Notes: generated by a model from the sequence alone, not told the origin. A stretch of DNA of 64,000 bases from Janthinobacterium tructae (GCF_006517255.1 NZ_CP041185.1:5890001-5954000), one strand, 5' to 3'; numbered from the stretch's first letter, positions 27,193 to 36,382 are shown. Numbers and translations: made by a program.

Positions 27193-30063
27193 TTAATCGT
27201 GGTCGCGCAGGGACGAGCGGATGCGCGCCGCCTTTTCGCGGTCGCGCTGGTCGAGCGCCGTGCTCACGGCGCGGGCGATGGCCTGCGGATCGGTGCCGGC
27301 CTGCACGTGGAAGGTGATTTCGATCTTGTCGCCCTGGATGGTCATGCCGGCGCCGAACCCGCCCTGGGACAGCGGGGCACGCGTGTCGAAGGCGCTTGCG
27401 GGTAATGCCGTGGCCGTGCCGATGGCGATGCCGGCGCCCAGTTGCGTCAGGCGCTGCGCCAGGCCCGATACCTTGGCAATGGGCGCCCCCTCGCTGCGGT
27501 CCAGGCCCACGGCCAGGCCCTGCATGGTGTAGTCGCCCAGCTGGGCAAACACGCGGCTCGGGCTGTGGATGCCCAACTTTTCCTTGAACCAGGCAATGGT
27601 GCTGGAACCGGCATTGCTGATGGCGTCCTTGACGGCACCCATGGAACCGGTGATGCCGTTGACCAGGCCGCGCAGGATGTTGGCGCCGAACTCGGTGAAC
27701 TGGGCCGGCAGCTTGATGCCGAACCAGCTCAACACGCCCGCGAACGCCTGATAAAACACGCCGACGGGTGACCAGTTGATAATCAGGGCCGTGATGTTGC
27801 CCATGCCGCCAGCGCAGACGGTGCGCAGGCGCGACCAGATATCGGCGAAGAATGCGGCGATAGGTTGCCAGGATGCGGTAATGCGCTGCAGGATGCTGGC
27901 GCCGAAGTCGGTGAACGTGGCCGGCAGCGTGATGCCGAACCAGCCCAGCACACCCGCGAAGGCACGATAGAACAGGCCCAGCGGTGACCAATTGGCGATC
28001 AAGGCGCTGACGCCGCCAATGCCGCCAGCAAAGGCTGTCTTGATGTGCGACCAGATGCCTGTGAAAAACGCCTTAATCGGTTCCCAGTATTTATAGATCA
28101 GATAGGCGGCGCCCGCAATGACCGTGATGGCGATGCCGATCGGGTTCATCAGAAGGGCGCGGCCCAGCCACAGCACAGCGCGTCCCGCCCACATGAAGGC
28201 GCCGCCCAGGCCACGCAAGATGGGCGTGAGCACGCCGCCCTTCACGCCCATCTTGGCGAACATGACGTGCAGCATGGCATACGGGCCGATCATGGCGGCA
28301 ATGCCCAGCATCAGCGGCCCGAGCACCAGCAGCAGGCCCGCCAGCACGGCGAAGGCGGTAATCATGACCTTGGCCACGGTCGGATTGCGCTCCATGAAGC
28401 CATTCAAGCGCTGCACGGCGCTGATGGCCAGTTCCAGCCCCTGCGCGTATAGCGGCAAGATTTTCTCGCCCATGGTCAGTTTCAAGTTGGCCAGCTTGGA
28501 CTGCGCCTCCAGTTCCTTGCCGGCCGCCGAGTCGCGCCCCAGCTTTTCCAGCCGGCCGATATCGGCGGCGCCACGGTTGAGTTTTTCATTTTTGTGGATC
28601 TGCACGCGCTGCAAGTACATCTGCGAATACAGGTTCGACGCGGTGCGGTTGGAAAAAATGCTGCCGATGGCGTCGAGCACCTGTTTCTTTTCCGTGATGC
28701 CCTTCTTGGCCAGTTGCGGCAACAGCACCTTTTCCAGCCATTCGAATTGGTTTTCGCGGAACAGTTCCGCGCCCAGCAGCGCGCCGGGATCGAGGAACGA
28801 GACTTGCCCCGCCTTGTCGTGCTTGACCTTGCTCTTGTCGCCAATCAGGCCGAACTCTTCCAGCTTCTTGGCCGAACGCTTCGTCGTGCGGCCCTGGTAC
28901 AAGTTCTGGTAGGCGCTCATCAGGGACGTGCCGACGCGGTTGCCGCTCATTTCCTGCACCAGCGGTTCCATCTGGTAGTAAAAGGCGTCATCCTTCAAAC
29001 CCTTGGCGGCGATGCCGCCCGTCTTGATCATGTTCAGCCATTCATTCGGCCCGACGCGCCCGCCCGTGGAGGTAATCACCTGCTGCACGATATTGGCCTG
29101 GGCTTCGAACTTTTCCTTGCTCTCCAGGCCGCCGCGCAGCTCGATGACCTTGAGCATGTCCATAAATTTGCGTTCATTGTCGGCGCCTTCGGCCTCGCCA
29201 AAGAAGGCGTGATTGGCAAACTTCATCTTGGCCAGGGTAGGGGCGACCATTTCCGCGTGGTGTACATCGGCGAAGGCGCTCATGCCGTCGCGCATCAGTT
29301 GCAGGTTGTCGAGCTGGCTGGTGCCGTAGGTTTTCATGTTGCGCGCGAAGGCGACGGCTTCAGCTGACACTTTGTCGCCCAGGCCAAGGGCGTTGACGCG
29401 GCCCACTTCCGTTTGATAGTGCTTGGCCTCGTTCAGTCCCTTGACGACGGGCGCGCCGATGACGGCGCCCGTGGCGGTCGCGCCAGCGCCGGCCATGGCC
29501 AGATTGCCCGCCTTGTTGCGCAGCTTGTCGGCATGCTGGGTGGCATTGGTGACGCGCTGCTGCTTGGTGGCCGCGTTAGCCAGCTTCTGCTGCTGCAGCG
29601 TCATGGTTTTGTTGGTGGCCTCGATCTCGCGGCGCAAGGTGCGCTCGTGGTTGGCCAGGTCTTTGGTGCCGATGCCGGCGCCCGCAAGGCGCTCGCGCAT
29701 GACCTGCAGTTGCTGGGCCTGCTGCTGGCCGGCTGTCTTCAAGGCGCCGGCCGCTTTGACGGCGGCGTTAAATTCGCGCGTCATGGCGCGCGTGGGCGCC
29801 TCCGCCTGTTTCATCTTGACGGCCAGGCCGGCCACTTTTTGTTGCGCCGCTTCCAGCTTGACGCGCGTGGCGTCCAGGCCGCCATGCAGCTCGCGGAATT
29901 TGCTGATGTTCTTTTGCTGGGCGTTCAGGTCGCGCAAGCGGTCACTGGTGGCCTTCAAGGCCTTGGCCGTGTCGCTAGAGCCGCCCATGATTTTTTTCAG
30001 CGGGCCGGTGATTTTGTCCAGCGCTGCAAACACTACCTGTAACTTCAAATCCCGACCAGCCAT
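27193..30063 (-). CDS. T: Tail tape-measure protein T
   Basis: A 956-residue protein, the longest of the tail operon, which fits a tape measure fixing tail length (P2 gpT is 815 residues). The N-terminal 220 residues are coiled-coil rich. The central domain contains the TP901/P2 tape-measure core (SAEAVAFARNMKTYGTSQ, NEWLNMIKTGG). Several hydrophobic segments lie at about 570-660. Two near-identical segments (GVLGWFGITLPATFTDFGAS and GVLSWFGIKLPAQFTEFGAN) form an internal duplication. Its ATG follows directly on the E' stop. Confidence 0.93.
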   Translation of the reverse strand: MAGRDLKLQVVFAALDKITGPLKKIMGGSSDTAKALKATSDRLRDLNAQQKNISKFRELHGGLDATRVKLEAAQQKVAGLAVKMKQAEAPTRAMTREFNAAVKAAGALKTAGQQQAQQLQVMRERLAGAGIGTKDLANHERTLRREIEATNKTMTLQQQKLANAATKQQRVTNATQHADKLRNKAGNLAMAGAGATATGAVIGAPVVKGLNEAKHYQTEVGRVNALGLGDKVSAEAVAFARNMKTYGTSQLDNLQLMRDGMSAFADVHHAEMVAPTLAKMKFANHAFFGEAEGADNERKFMDMLKVIELRGGLESKEKFEAQANIVQQVITSTGGRVGPNEWLNMIKTGGIAAKGLKDDAFYYQMEPLVQEMSGNRVGTSLMSAYQNLYQGRTTKRSAKKLEEFGLIGDKSKVKHDKAGQVSFLDPGALLGAELFRENQFEWLEKVLLPQLAKKGITEKKQVLDAIGSIFSNRTASNLYSQMYLQRVQIHKNEKLNRGAADIGRLEKLGRDSAAGKELEAQSKLANLKLTMGEKILPLYAQGLELAISAVQRLNGFMERNPTVAKVMITAFAVLAGLLLVLGPLMLGIAAMIGPYAMLHVMFAKMGVKGGVLTPILRGLGGAFMWAGRAVLWLGRALLMNPIGIAITVIAGAAYLIYKYWEPIKAFFTGIWSHIKTAFAGGIGGVSALIANWSPLGLFYRAFAGVLGWFGITLPATFTDFGASILQRITASWQPIAAFFADIWSRLRTVCAGGMGNITALIINWSPVGVFYQAFAGVLSWFGIKLPAQFTEFGANILRGLVNGITGSMGAVKDAISNAGSSTIAWFKEKLGIHSPSRVFAQLGDYTMQGLAVGLDRSEGAPIAKVSGLAQRLTQLGAGIAIGTATALPASAFDTRAPLSQGGFGAGMTIQGDKIEITFHVQAGTDPQAIARAVSTALDQRDREKAARIRSSLRDHD

Positions 30064-30177
30064 CTATTCCGCTCCGCTTCTCTGCCTGGCGCGCTCGCGC
30101 CAGGCCATCAGTTCATCAATCGTAAAACAGTCCATCGCTGCCGGCGTCCAGTGGAAGACGCCGGCAATGTCGGCCAT
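30064..30177 (-). CDS. GpE-type tail assembly protein (E' part)
   Basis: A short frame of 37 codons (MADIAGVFHWTPAAMDCFTI, then DELMAWRERARQR), matching the GpE tail-protein family. In P2 this part, E', is made only as an E+E' fusion through a -1 frameshift in E. Here its frame stays open upstream into E past the slippery site, in -1 relation. The fusion would be 143 residues, almost the 142 of P2. Independent initiation at the ATG at 30177 is possible but less likely. Like lambda G/GT, it would chaperone the tape measure. Confidence 0.85.
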   Translation of the reverse strand: MADIAGVFHWTPAAMDCFTIDELMAWRERARQRSGAE

Positions 30178-30185
30178 GGCGTCCT

Positions 30186-30494
30186 CTACTTCGCCGGGGA
30201 TACCGAAAGGCGATCGGCTTTGCTCGCCAAAAAACCGGCAACCTCTGCGCCCACGGCCAGCAGGTCGGCCGGGTCCATGTTGGCGATGTCGTGCGCGGTC
30301 AAAGTCGGTTCGGTAATGCGCGGCAGTACGATCTGCAGGGCCGACACGTTCAGGTTGGCCAGCTCGATCAGGGAAATGCCGCGCAGGGCGCCCGCCTTGG
30401 GTTTGCGTACGGTGAGCGAGGTGATGAAGGTGTCGCCGCGCTTGATCGGCTCGTCCAGTTCGATGACGGCTTGGTTTTGGGTATCGTTATTCAT
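30186..30494 (-). CDS. E: Tail assembly protein E
   Basis: A 102-residue homologue of P2 gpE (phage tail assembly chaperone). It contains IELDEPIKRGDTFITSLTVR, PKAGALRGISLIELANLNV and ends MDPADLLAVGAEVAGFLASK. The frameshift heptamer T-TTT-TTG covers codons 87-89. Ribosomes that slip there make the E+E' fusion; the others stop after SPAK. The unshifted and shifted forms are both expected to be needed for tail assembly. Confidence 0.9.
   Translation of the reverse strand: MNNDTQNQAVIELDEPIKRGDTFITSLTVRKPKAGALRGISLIELANLNVSALQIVLPRITEPTLTAHDIANMDPADLLAVGAEVAGFLASKADRLSVSPAK
30228..30234 (-). other. -1 programmed frameshift site of E/E'
   Basis: On the minus strand GGT TTT TTG GCG: a T_TTT_TTG heptamer in the correct phase at codons 87-89 of E. 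After slippage the reading continues GEQSRSPFGIPGEVEDA into MADIAG of E' without a stop. P2 uses the same heptamer. Confidence 0.9.
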
Positions 30495-30533
30495 GGTGTT
30501 GTCCTGGTAGTGTGGTGGTAAGTAAAAGGGGGA

Positions 30534-31043
30534 TTACAGGCCGATGGCCTTGCGGATGGCCGCGTTGGTGTCGCCGCCGCCAAAGTTCTCGGTGCCGCTC
30601 ATGAAGTCCAGTTCGATGACGGTGGCGCCGTCGATCATCAGCTTGTAGTAGCTGCAAGCCATGGTGTATTTGTGCGTGGTGTCGTCTCCCATCTTGGCGC
30701 CGCCCATGTCGATTTCCTTGTAACGGCCGCGCACAACCACTTCCACGGCGGCGACGGTGCCGTCATCGTCTTCCTGGTAGGCGCCGGCAAAGCGCAGTTG
30801 CACGGCGCCGTGCGTGTGGGCGCCGTACTGTTTCAGTGCTTCGGCGATCAGGCCGCCGCCGCTCCATTCCAGCGACAGCGCCTCATTGCCGAAGTCCACG
30901 GACACGGGGCCGCTCATGCCGCCGGCGCGGTACTCTTCCATCTTGCGGCTGAGTTTTGGCAAGGTGACTTCGGGCACCATGCCCATGAAGGAGACACCGT
31001 TCTGGAACAGGTTGAAGTTTTTCAGTTTGCGGGGCAGGCCCAT
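30534..31043 (-). CDS. FII: Major tail tube protein FII
   Basis: A 169-residue homologue of P2 gpFII, which forms the inner tube of the contractile tail. The start MGLPRKLKNFNLFQNGVSFM and the block ALSLEWSGGGLIAEALKQYG are characteristic; length matches P2 (172). It is followed by E after about 40 bases and preceded by FI after about 67 bases, the standard order FI-FII-E. Confidence 0.95.
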   Translation of the reverse strand: MGLPRKLKNFNLFQNGVSFMGMVPEVTLPKLSRKMEEYRAGGMSGPVSVDFGNEALSLEWSGGGLIAEALKQYGAHTHGAVQLRFAGAYQEDDDGTVAAVEVVVRGRYKEIDMGGAKMGDDTTHKYTMACSYYKLMIDGATVIELDFMSGTENFGGGDTNAAIRKAIGL

Positions 31044-31110
31044 AATTTCTCCAGTATTTCAATGCGCCCGCGCTGGCGCGGGCAGGGTGGGGATGGTGAC
31101 GCCTGTACGA

Positions 31111-32286
31111 CTACGCGGCGATGCGCGAGGCGAAGTCGGCCAGGTAGCGGTCGGTGATGCGCTGCTGGAATTTCAGGTTTTCCAGCGGCGGCACGGGCGT
31201 GTAGTCGTAGTCGATGGCCAGCTTGCCGTCTTTCAGCGCCGTCTTGTCGTTGTATTGCTCGTCATACCAGGCATGGCCGTCGATGATGTAGCCCTGCAAT
31301 TTCAAGTCGCGGAACTTGGCATTGATGCTTTCCAGCAGGTCGCGCACCAGGGACGGATGCAAGGGCACATCGACATAGGAGAAATGCGCTTCGGCGATGG
31401 TGTCGGCCAGCACCTGGGCCGTGCGCGTGTAGCTCTCGAAATAGAAGAAGCCGCCCGGCGCCTCGCAGGTGCGCGAACCCCAGAAACGGTAGCCGCCCAT
31501 GTTAATCAAGGTGGTTACTTCCTTGGCGTTGAGCACGCCGGCATCGGTGGCCGGGTCTTGCAGGTCGAAAAACACGTCCTTGGTGATGCCGGTCGGGCCG
31601 TTGATGACGACGTTGGACAGCGTCTTGTGCCAGCCCGTTTCCTCGTCGATCTTGGCGCGCAGGCCCATGGCGTAAGCGACGGCCGAAATGCTGGCCTCGG
31701 CATCGGTGGCGGTATCCCAGTTCACAAAATCCGGCCAGATGATCATGACCTCGCGCTGGCCGAACTGGCCGCGATAGGTGGTGGCCGCCGCGACGGTGGC
31801 GCAGCCATAGGCCGAGGCATACACGAAGGCGCGCAGGCGCTGTGCCACGCTGGCCATGGCGTTGGTGACGGCCTGGGTGTCGAGGCCAGGCGCGCCAAGG
31901 ATGCGCGGTTTCACGCCCAACTTGCTTTGCGCGGCCAGCAGCGCCTGGGCGCCCAGGTACTTGCCATCTGGCGATACGCCGCCCACGGCGTTGCTGGTGG
32001 TTTCCGCTTCCGTTTCGCCTTCGGCCACGCGCACCACGACGGTGAGCGGCTTGGTCTGCGCGGCGATAGCTTCCAGTGCGCGGTACAAGGTGCCCGTCTT
32101 GCCGGCCTTGCCCATGGCGGCCAGAACGTTGGTGACGAGCACCGGGGTATCGAGCGGGAAGGCCGCCGGGTCGGCATCGTCGGCCGTGGCGATCAGGCCC
32201 AGCACGGCGGTGGACACGGTGCGGATCGGGCGCGAACCCTCGTTGATTTCAATGACGCGCACGCCATGGTGGTAGTCGGTGGACAT
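31111..32286 (-). CDS. FI: Tail sheath protein FI
   Basis: A 391-residue homologue of P2 gpFI (396 residues), the contractile sheath subunit. Typical blocks are YHHGVRVIEINEGSRPIRTV at the start, TATDAEASISAVAYAMGLRA, WHKTLSNVVINGPTGITKDV and GGYRFWGSRTC. It is the first gene of the FI-D late operon. The 36 bases upstream are too short for a full late promoter, which may lie inside the fibre-assembly gene. Confidence 0.95.
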   Translation of the reverse strand: MSTDYHHGVRVIEINEGSRPIRTVSTAVLGLIATADDADPAAFPLDTPVLVTNVLAAMGKAGKTGTLYRALEAIAAQTKPLTVVVRVAEGETEAETTSNAVGGVSPDGKYLGAQALLAAQSKLGVKPRILGAPGLDTQAVTNAMASVAQRLRAFVYASAYGCATVAAATTYRGQFGQREVMIIWPDFVNWDTATDAEASISAVAYAMGLRAKIDEETGWHKTLSNVVINGPTGITKDVFFDLQDPATDAGVLNAKEVTTLINMGGYRFWGSRTCEAPGGFFYFESYTRTAQVLADTIAEAHFSYVDVPLHPSLVRDLLESINAKFRDLKLQGYIIDGHAWYDEQYNDKTALKDGKLAIDYDYTPVPPLENLKFQQRITDRYLADFASRIAA

Positions 32287-32322
32287 CGTTTGTTCTCCTG
32301 GCAGGTGGTGAATATTGGGGTA

Positions 32323-32853
32323 TTACGGGGTGACGGCTGGTGCCACGTTTGGCGTCAATGTGATGCCGGCATCGGCAAAGGCACGCCGGGCCTCGTCCGG
32401 CAGGGTGTCGGCGATGCGCTGGTATTCGGCACCGACAGCCGCTTGCAGCGCATCGAGATCGTGCGCGGCGGCGACAGCCTCGCAGATCGTGATGTCGAGC
32501 AAGCCGGTACGGGCCTGGACAATCGCTTGCACGGTGTCCGTGTCGCCGCTGGCCACGGCAGCAAAGCCAATGCCGGCCAGACGGTTGAGGATGGCGTCGC
32601 GCACCTGGCGCACGCTGGCCAGATACGGCGCTGCCAAGACTGCAAAGGAGGGCGCCGGGCGCGCGGCAATGCTCCATTTGCCACCGGATTTTTTACGGAT
32701 CGTCGCGCCAGCGCAGATCGCTTCGCGCAGCATGGCTTCATCGGCTGGCGTGACAGGAAGCGCATCGGCTGGCCAAGTCCCGGCGGCGTCATAGGCGGCG
32801 CGCAGTGCTTCGATATAAAAGCCGCCTGTTGATACTGAGAAATATTTATGCAT
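32323..32853 (-). CDS. Tail-fibre assembly-like protein
   Basis: A 176-residue protein directly after the fibre gene, at the place of P2 gene G. The beginning (MHKYFSVSTGGFYIEALRAA) and PADALPVTPADEAMLREAI follow the pattern of tail-fibre assembly chaperones, in which a beta strand segment is followed by a helical part. It starts on the stop codon of H. It probably helps the fibre to trimerise; this is inferred from position and pattern. Confidence 0.75.
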   Translation of the reverse strand: MHKYFSVSTGGFYIEALRAAYDAAGTWPADALPVTPADEAMLREAICAGATIRKKSGGKWSIAARPAPSFAVLAAPYLASVRQVRDAILNRLAGIGFAAVASGDTDTVQAIVQARTGLLDITICEAVAAAHDLDALQAAVGAEYQRIADTLPDEARRAFADAGITLTPNVAPAVTP

Positions 32854-34520
32854 TATTTTCCTGTGGCGTAGACCGTGACCACTGCGGCGCCAGGGGCGTT
32901 TGCTGTGACCACGACAGATGACAAAGTCGCGGAACCGGTGGCGTAATACATGGGGCTGACGCCGTTGCCAGACACCGCCGATACCGTCAAAAGGGCATTC
33001 GGAAATGCAATTGGGAAAGATACAATTCCGCTAGAATCGATGACAGCTTGTATCCACTGCCGAATTTCGCCACTCGGCAGGTTTTGATAGCCATTCGTCG
33101 TGAGCGACGCGGCAAAATCTCCTGAGCTGGCAAGCACGCCTGTGCCTGTTGCAATCCACGCGCCATTGCCTACATGCACCAGGACGAGCGAACCGCCAGA
33201 TTCAACGTGGCACGCATTGACAAAGCCGCCATTAGCTTGGATCGTATCGGCGCCCTGCCGGCTGATGGTGACAGGGGCCGAAGCAATACCGCCCTGGTTG
33301 GAATACGTGATGCTCGCTCCTGCAGGCAAGTCTGCACCCAGCGGCAAAGTCAAGGTAAAGCCGCCATTGCCAAAGGTATAGATAAAGCCACCCACGTGTT
33401 CTACTGTGAGCGCTGCTGCTGCCGAAAACCCGAACGATGCACCATGCCTGACGCCATTGGTGCGGACAAACTCGGCATTGACCAGTTTTTTCGACGCGTC
33501 AAACTTGGATAGCGTCGCCACCTCCTTCATGCTGTATTGCGGATGGGGATCCTTCGCTTCGGCGTGTTTGGCCAGTTGCCCCTCGCCATAGACCATTACT
33601 TTGCTGTCTTGCTCATCGACATAGGAGCGCTTGGCCAGTCGCGGGTGTGGATCAGCATCGTCCCTATGCGCAGCAAGTTGTTGCTCGCCGTAGATCATGA
33701 CCTTACCGTCCTGCTCATCGGCATAGCGTCGCACGTCAGTCATGTGGTTTTCCAACTGCTGCTCGCCATGTAGACGGACGTTATCGTCTTGCTGGTCAAC
33801 ATAGGAGCGCTTGGCCAGGCGAGGATGTGGATTATCAGCGTCCACATGCCCAGCAAGTTGTTGCTCGCTGTAGATCATGACTTTGCTATCTTGCTCATCG
33901 ACATAGTTGCGCTGCGCCAGTCGCGGGTGTGGATCAGCATCGCCCACATGCCCAGCAAGTTGTTGCTCGCTGTAGATCATGACTTTGCCGTCCTGCTCAT
34001 CGACATAGCTGCGTAGCTTGCCCAGCTCCTCGGCACCGTAGGCACGCACGGTCATAATTTGTTCATCGACATACTTGCGCGTGGCCAGCACCACAGATGG
34101 GTCGATCTTGAGTTCGATGGCCGCCGTGCTGGCGACGATCAGCACGACACGCACCACTTGCGTGCGTCCGCTCCCCTCAGTCATCACCGGTTTGTAGCTG
34201 GGCGGGCAGTTGGCAACGACGCAGAGGTCGCCGGCTTCGTCATAGATGCCGATTTCGCGCAGCCACCAACCGCCGACGTCTTCGGGGAGCACCTGTTCGA
34301 CGATGATCTGGCTGGCGTTCGCCGGATCGACTGTCAACTGGTTTAAGCCCGCGCGGCGGACCTCACGGACGAGCGCCTTTTGCTTGCGATCAGGCATCGG
34401 CAGATTGCCGTTGCCATCGCCCACGGCCATGTTTTTGAGTTTCAGTGTGCCGCCCAGGGCAATGGCGTTTGCCAGCTTGGCTTCACCCAGTTCGGTCAGG
34501 ATGGCGAAAAATGTGCTCAT
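32853..34520 (-). CDS. H: Tail fibre protein H
   Basis: A 555-residue fibre. The N-terminal 140 residues (MSTFFAILTELGEAKLANAI, DVGGWWLREIGIYDEAGDL) are the conserved P2 gpH baseplate-attachment domain. The middle (172-333) consists of 34-residue repeats. The C-terminal part (about 335-555) is a variable, Gly/Ala/Thr-rich tip with the pattern GNGGFTLTLPLGADLPAGAS, probably the receptor-binding region. It overlaps I by 4 bases and G by one base. Host range would be set by the last 200 residues. Confidence 0.9.
   Translation of the reverse strand: MSTFFAILTELGEAKLANAIALGGTLKLKNMAVGDGNGNLPMPDRKQKALVREVRRAGLNQLTVDPANASQIIVEQVLPEDVGGWWLREIGIYDEAGDLCVVANCPPSYKPVMTEGSGRTQVVRVVLIVASTAAIELKIDPSVVLATRKYVDEQIMTVRAYGAEELGKLRSYVDEQDGKVMIYSEQQLAGHVGDADPHPRLAQRNYVDEQDSKVMIYSEQQLAGHVDADNPHPRLAKRSYVDQQDDNVRLHGEQQLENHMTDVRRYADEQDGKVMIYGEQQLAAHRDDADPHPRLAKRSYVDEQDSKVMVYGEGQLAKHAEAKDPHPQYSMKEVATLSKFDASKKLVNAEFVRTNGVRHGASFGFSAAAALTVEHVGGFIYTFGNGGFTLTLPLGADLPAGASITYSNQGGIASAPVTISRQGADTIQANGGFVNACHVESGGSLVLVHVGNGAWIATGTGVLASSGDFAASLTTNGYQNLPSGEIRQWIQAVIDSSGIVSFPIAFPNALLTVSAVSGNGVSPMYYATGSATLSSVVVTANAPGAAVVTVYATGK
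33522..34007 (-). repeat. 102-bp tandem repeats within the fibre gene
   Basis: Five units of the form YVDEQDxKVMIYxEQQLAxH followed by xxDADPHPRLAKRS encode residues 172-333. Four are 34 residues long; the third unit is only 26 residues and lacks the PHPRLAKR part. At DNA level the units are close enough for slippage or recombination. The repeats probably form a trimeric coiled shaft whose length can vary. Confidence 0.85.
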
Positions 34521-35137
34521 GGATAAATAGTCAGAGTGTCAATGGTGTGGGATGTGCCGGCCTGCAAAAGAGCGCCGCGCACTTCGATGATTTCAGCGAT
34601 CCATGGATAAACGGTCATGACGTCGCCGTGATAGGCGGCCACGCCTACTTGTAGCGTGCCGCGACTTTCCAGATAAATTGCCAGCCCTGTCATGTGTCGG
34701 CTGACAGGTTTGGCGTCGGCGATCAGGCGTTCCATTTCCAGGAACATCTCATCGGTGATGCCTGAGCCGAGCACGCCCACGTCAAGGCGAAAAGTGCCGG
34801 GTACGCCTGGCGGTGCGGTCTGCCACCATTCGGTGATGCGGATCACGTAGCCCAGGGACTCGACCACGCGGCGCACGGCGGCAATCGTGCCTTTGTGCTT
34901 GTGGATGAAATAGGACGCCTTGATGGTGCCGCGCTTGATCGATTCGGGCCAGGCGTCGTCCCAGCGGTCGACGGAACAGGCCCAGGCCAGAAACGGCAGC
35001 AGGACAACCGGGCAGCGGTCGGCGTTCCACAGGTCGCGCAGTGGCACGGGCACGTTGACCAGCTCGGCGCAGGCCACGGCAATGGCGCGCTCCAGCGCCG
35101 TGGTGTTGGGCGGCAGGGTGGGCACGAGCTTATTCAT
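34517..35137 (-). CDS. I: Tail protein I
   Basis: A 206-residue homologue of P2 gpI, a baseplate wedge protein. The start MNKLVPTLPPNTTALERAIA and the block DRCPVVLLPFLAWACSVDRW are typical of the family, as are KRGTIKASYFIHKHKGT. The ATG at 35137 overlaps the J stop by 8 bases; an earlier in-frame start lies in J and is not needed. Confidence 0.92.
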   Translation of the reverse strand: MNKLVPTLPPNTTALERAIAVACAELVNVPVPLRDLWNADRCPVVLLPFLAWACSVDRWDDAWPESIKRGTIKASYFIHKHKGTIAAVRRVVESLGYVIRITEWWQTAPPGVPGTFRLDVGVLGSGITDEMFLEMERLIADAKPVSRHMTGLAIYLESRGTLQVGVAAYHGDVMTVYPWIAEIIEVRGALLQAGTSHTIDTLTIYP

Positions 35138-36041
35138 CGAGCACCACGACATTGAGCTTGATGGCCGTGCAGCGCGCGGCCTGGGTGGCGTTCAGTTCGA
35201 TGTCCGCAGCCGGGCTGGTCAAGACGACCTTGCGCACGCCCTCGACGTGGACGGCGGCGCTGCAGGCGGAACGATAGATGCTGTGCCCCAGCGGGCGGCG
35301 CGGCTGCGACACGCGCACGGCGTTGGCGCGCGCGGCGTCCAGCAGAATCGGCACCTCCGGGCCGACGCCGATAAACAAGGTGGCCTCGATCTGGTAGTCG
35401 ATGACTTGGGCGGCCTGCACCGTCAGGCGATCACCCAGGGGACGCACGTCCTCGGCGTTGAGTGCGCGCGCCACGGTGGCCAGCAGCGCGGCGTCGGCGA
35501 TGCCTGTGTCGTTGTTGGCCAGCACCGTGACTGTGACGCTTGCCGGCGCGGGGCTGGTGGCGCTCGCGTCCTTGACGTGGCCGTCGCTGCTGCGCGCGTG
35601 GAATTCATACGACGCCTTCGGGCCGGCTACGGACAGGCCGTCCGGCGCTTCCTGGATGCGCAGGCGATAGGCGTCGTTGTCTTCCATGACCGCAAGCACC
35701 GGCGGCAGGGCGTTCGGATTGGCCGGCGTGATGACCAGGCGCGCCACGTTGACGTTGGCGCCCAGCTGGTCCAGGTCGCCATCGAGGGCAAACGCCAGCA
35801 TGATGGCCTTGCCCGCTTCGTTGACGCGGTTGCGCAGGATGGTTTCCTGATAGCTGTTCTCTTCCAGCAGCTTGGTGGCCGGTTCCGACTCCAGCTCCAA
35901 CAGGGCCGTGACGGCGGCGCGCTCGGCTTCCGGCAGCAGGCTGACCAGGTGCGCCTTGCGCTTGGCCAGAATGGTTTCGAAGTCCAGCACTTCCACGACG
36001 CTGGGCGCCGGCAATTGGGTCAGGTCGATGGGCGTGCTCAT
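35130..36041 (-). CDS. J: Baseplate protein J
   Basis: A 303-residue homologue of P2 gpJ (302 residues). The start is MSTPIDLTQLPAPSVVEVLD, followed by FETILAKRKAHLVSLLPEAE and ETILRNRVNEAGKAIML. The open frame continues upstream to 36503, but that extension is the Arg/Pro/His-rich shadow of W and V and was left out. The ATG overlaps the W stop by 4 bases. Confidence 0.94.
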   Translation of the reverse strand: MSTPIDLTQLPAPSVVEVLDFETILAKRKAHLVSLLPEAERAAVTALLELESEPATKLLEENSYQETILRNRVNEAGKAIMLAFALDGDLDQLGANVNVARLVITPANPNALPPVLAVMEDNDAYRLRIQEAPDGLSVAGPKASYEFHARSSDGHVKDASATSPAPASVTVTVLANNDTGIADAALLATVARALNAEDVRPLGDRLTVQAAQVIDYQIEATLFIGVGPEVPILLDAARANAVRVSQPRRPLGHSIYRSACSAAVHVEGVRKVVLTSPAADIELNATQAARCTAIKLNVVVLDE

Positions 36042-36382
36042 ACTGTGCCGCCTTGCTTGACGGGCACGGACAGGGTGATGCCCTGGCCATTCGCCGTGCC
36101 ATCGAGCAGCAGCGCGATGGCGCCGTCCGTGTCGCGCGTGAGCTGTACGCTGGCGAGCTGCAGGCGCGGCTCCCAGCGGCGCAGGGCAAAGGCGGTGGCG
36201 GCATAGATGCGCAACTGCGTGGCGCTGTTCAGGGGCTGATCGATCAGCTCGGGCACTTCGGAACCATAGCGGCGGCGCCGGATGCGCGAACCCATCGGCG
36301 TGGTGAGAATGTCGGTCACGGACTGGCGCAGGTGGCCCAGGCCCGTCAGGCTGCGCCCGGTGGCGGCGTGCATGCCCATCAT
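36038..36382 (-). CDS. W: Baseplate protein W (gp25 family)
   Basis: A 114-residue homologue of P2 gpW/T4 gp25 (115 residues). It carries LRQSVTDILTTPMGSRIRRR and YGSEVPELIDQPLN, the invariant core of the family. It is part of the inner baseplate that nucleates sheath assembly. It overlaps V and J by 4 bases on each side. Confidence 0.95.
   Translation of the reverse strand: MMGMHAATGRSLTGLGHLRQSVTDILTTPMGSRIRRRRYGSEVPELIDQPLNSATQLRIYAATAFALRRWEPRLQLASVQLTRDTDGAIALLLDGTANGQGITLSVPVKQGGTV

Noticed and set aside
27038-27991. Open frame of 317 codons on the minus strand overlapping T and U
   Set aside because: Another frame of the tape-measure gene with Arg/His/Gly-rich composition; T and U explain the region.
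30814-32832. Long open frame of 672 codons on the plus strand
   Set aside because: It is antisense to FII, FI and the fibre-assembly gene, has His/Gly/Arg-rich composition and no domain; a shadow of GC-rich codons.
33522-34007. Regularly spaced repeats that might suggest a CRISPR array
   Set aside because: The repeats are in frame within the tail-fibre gene and the sequence between them is also repeated; there are no unique spacers and no cas genes.
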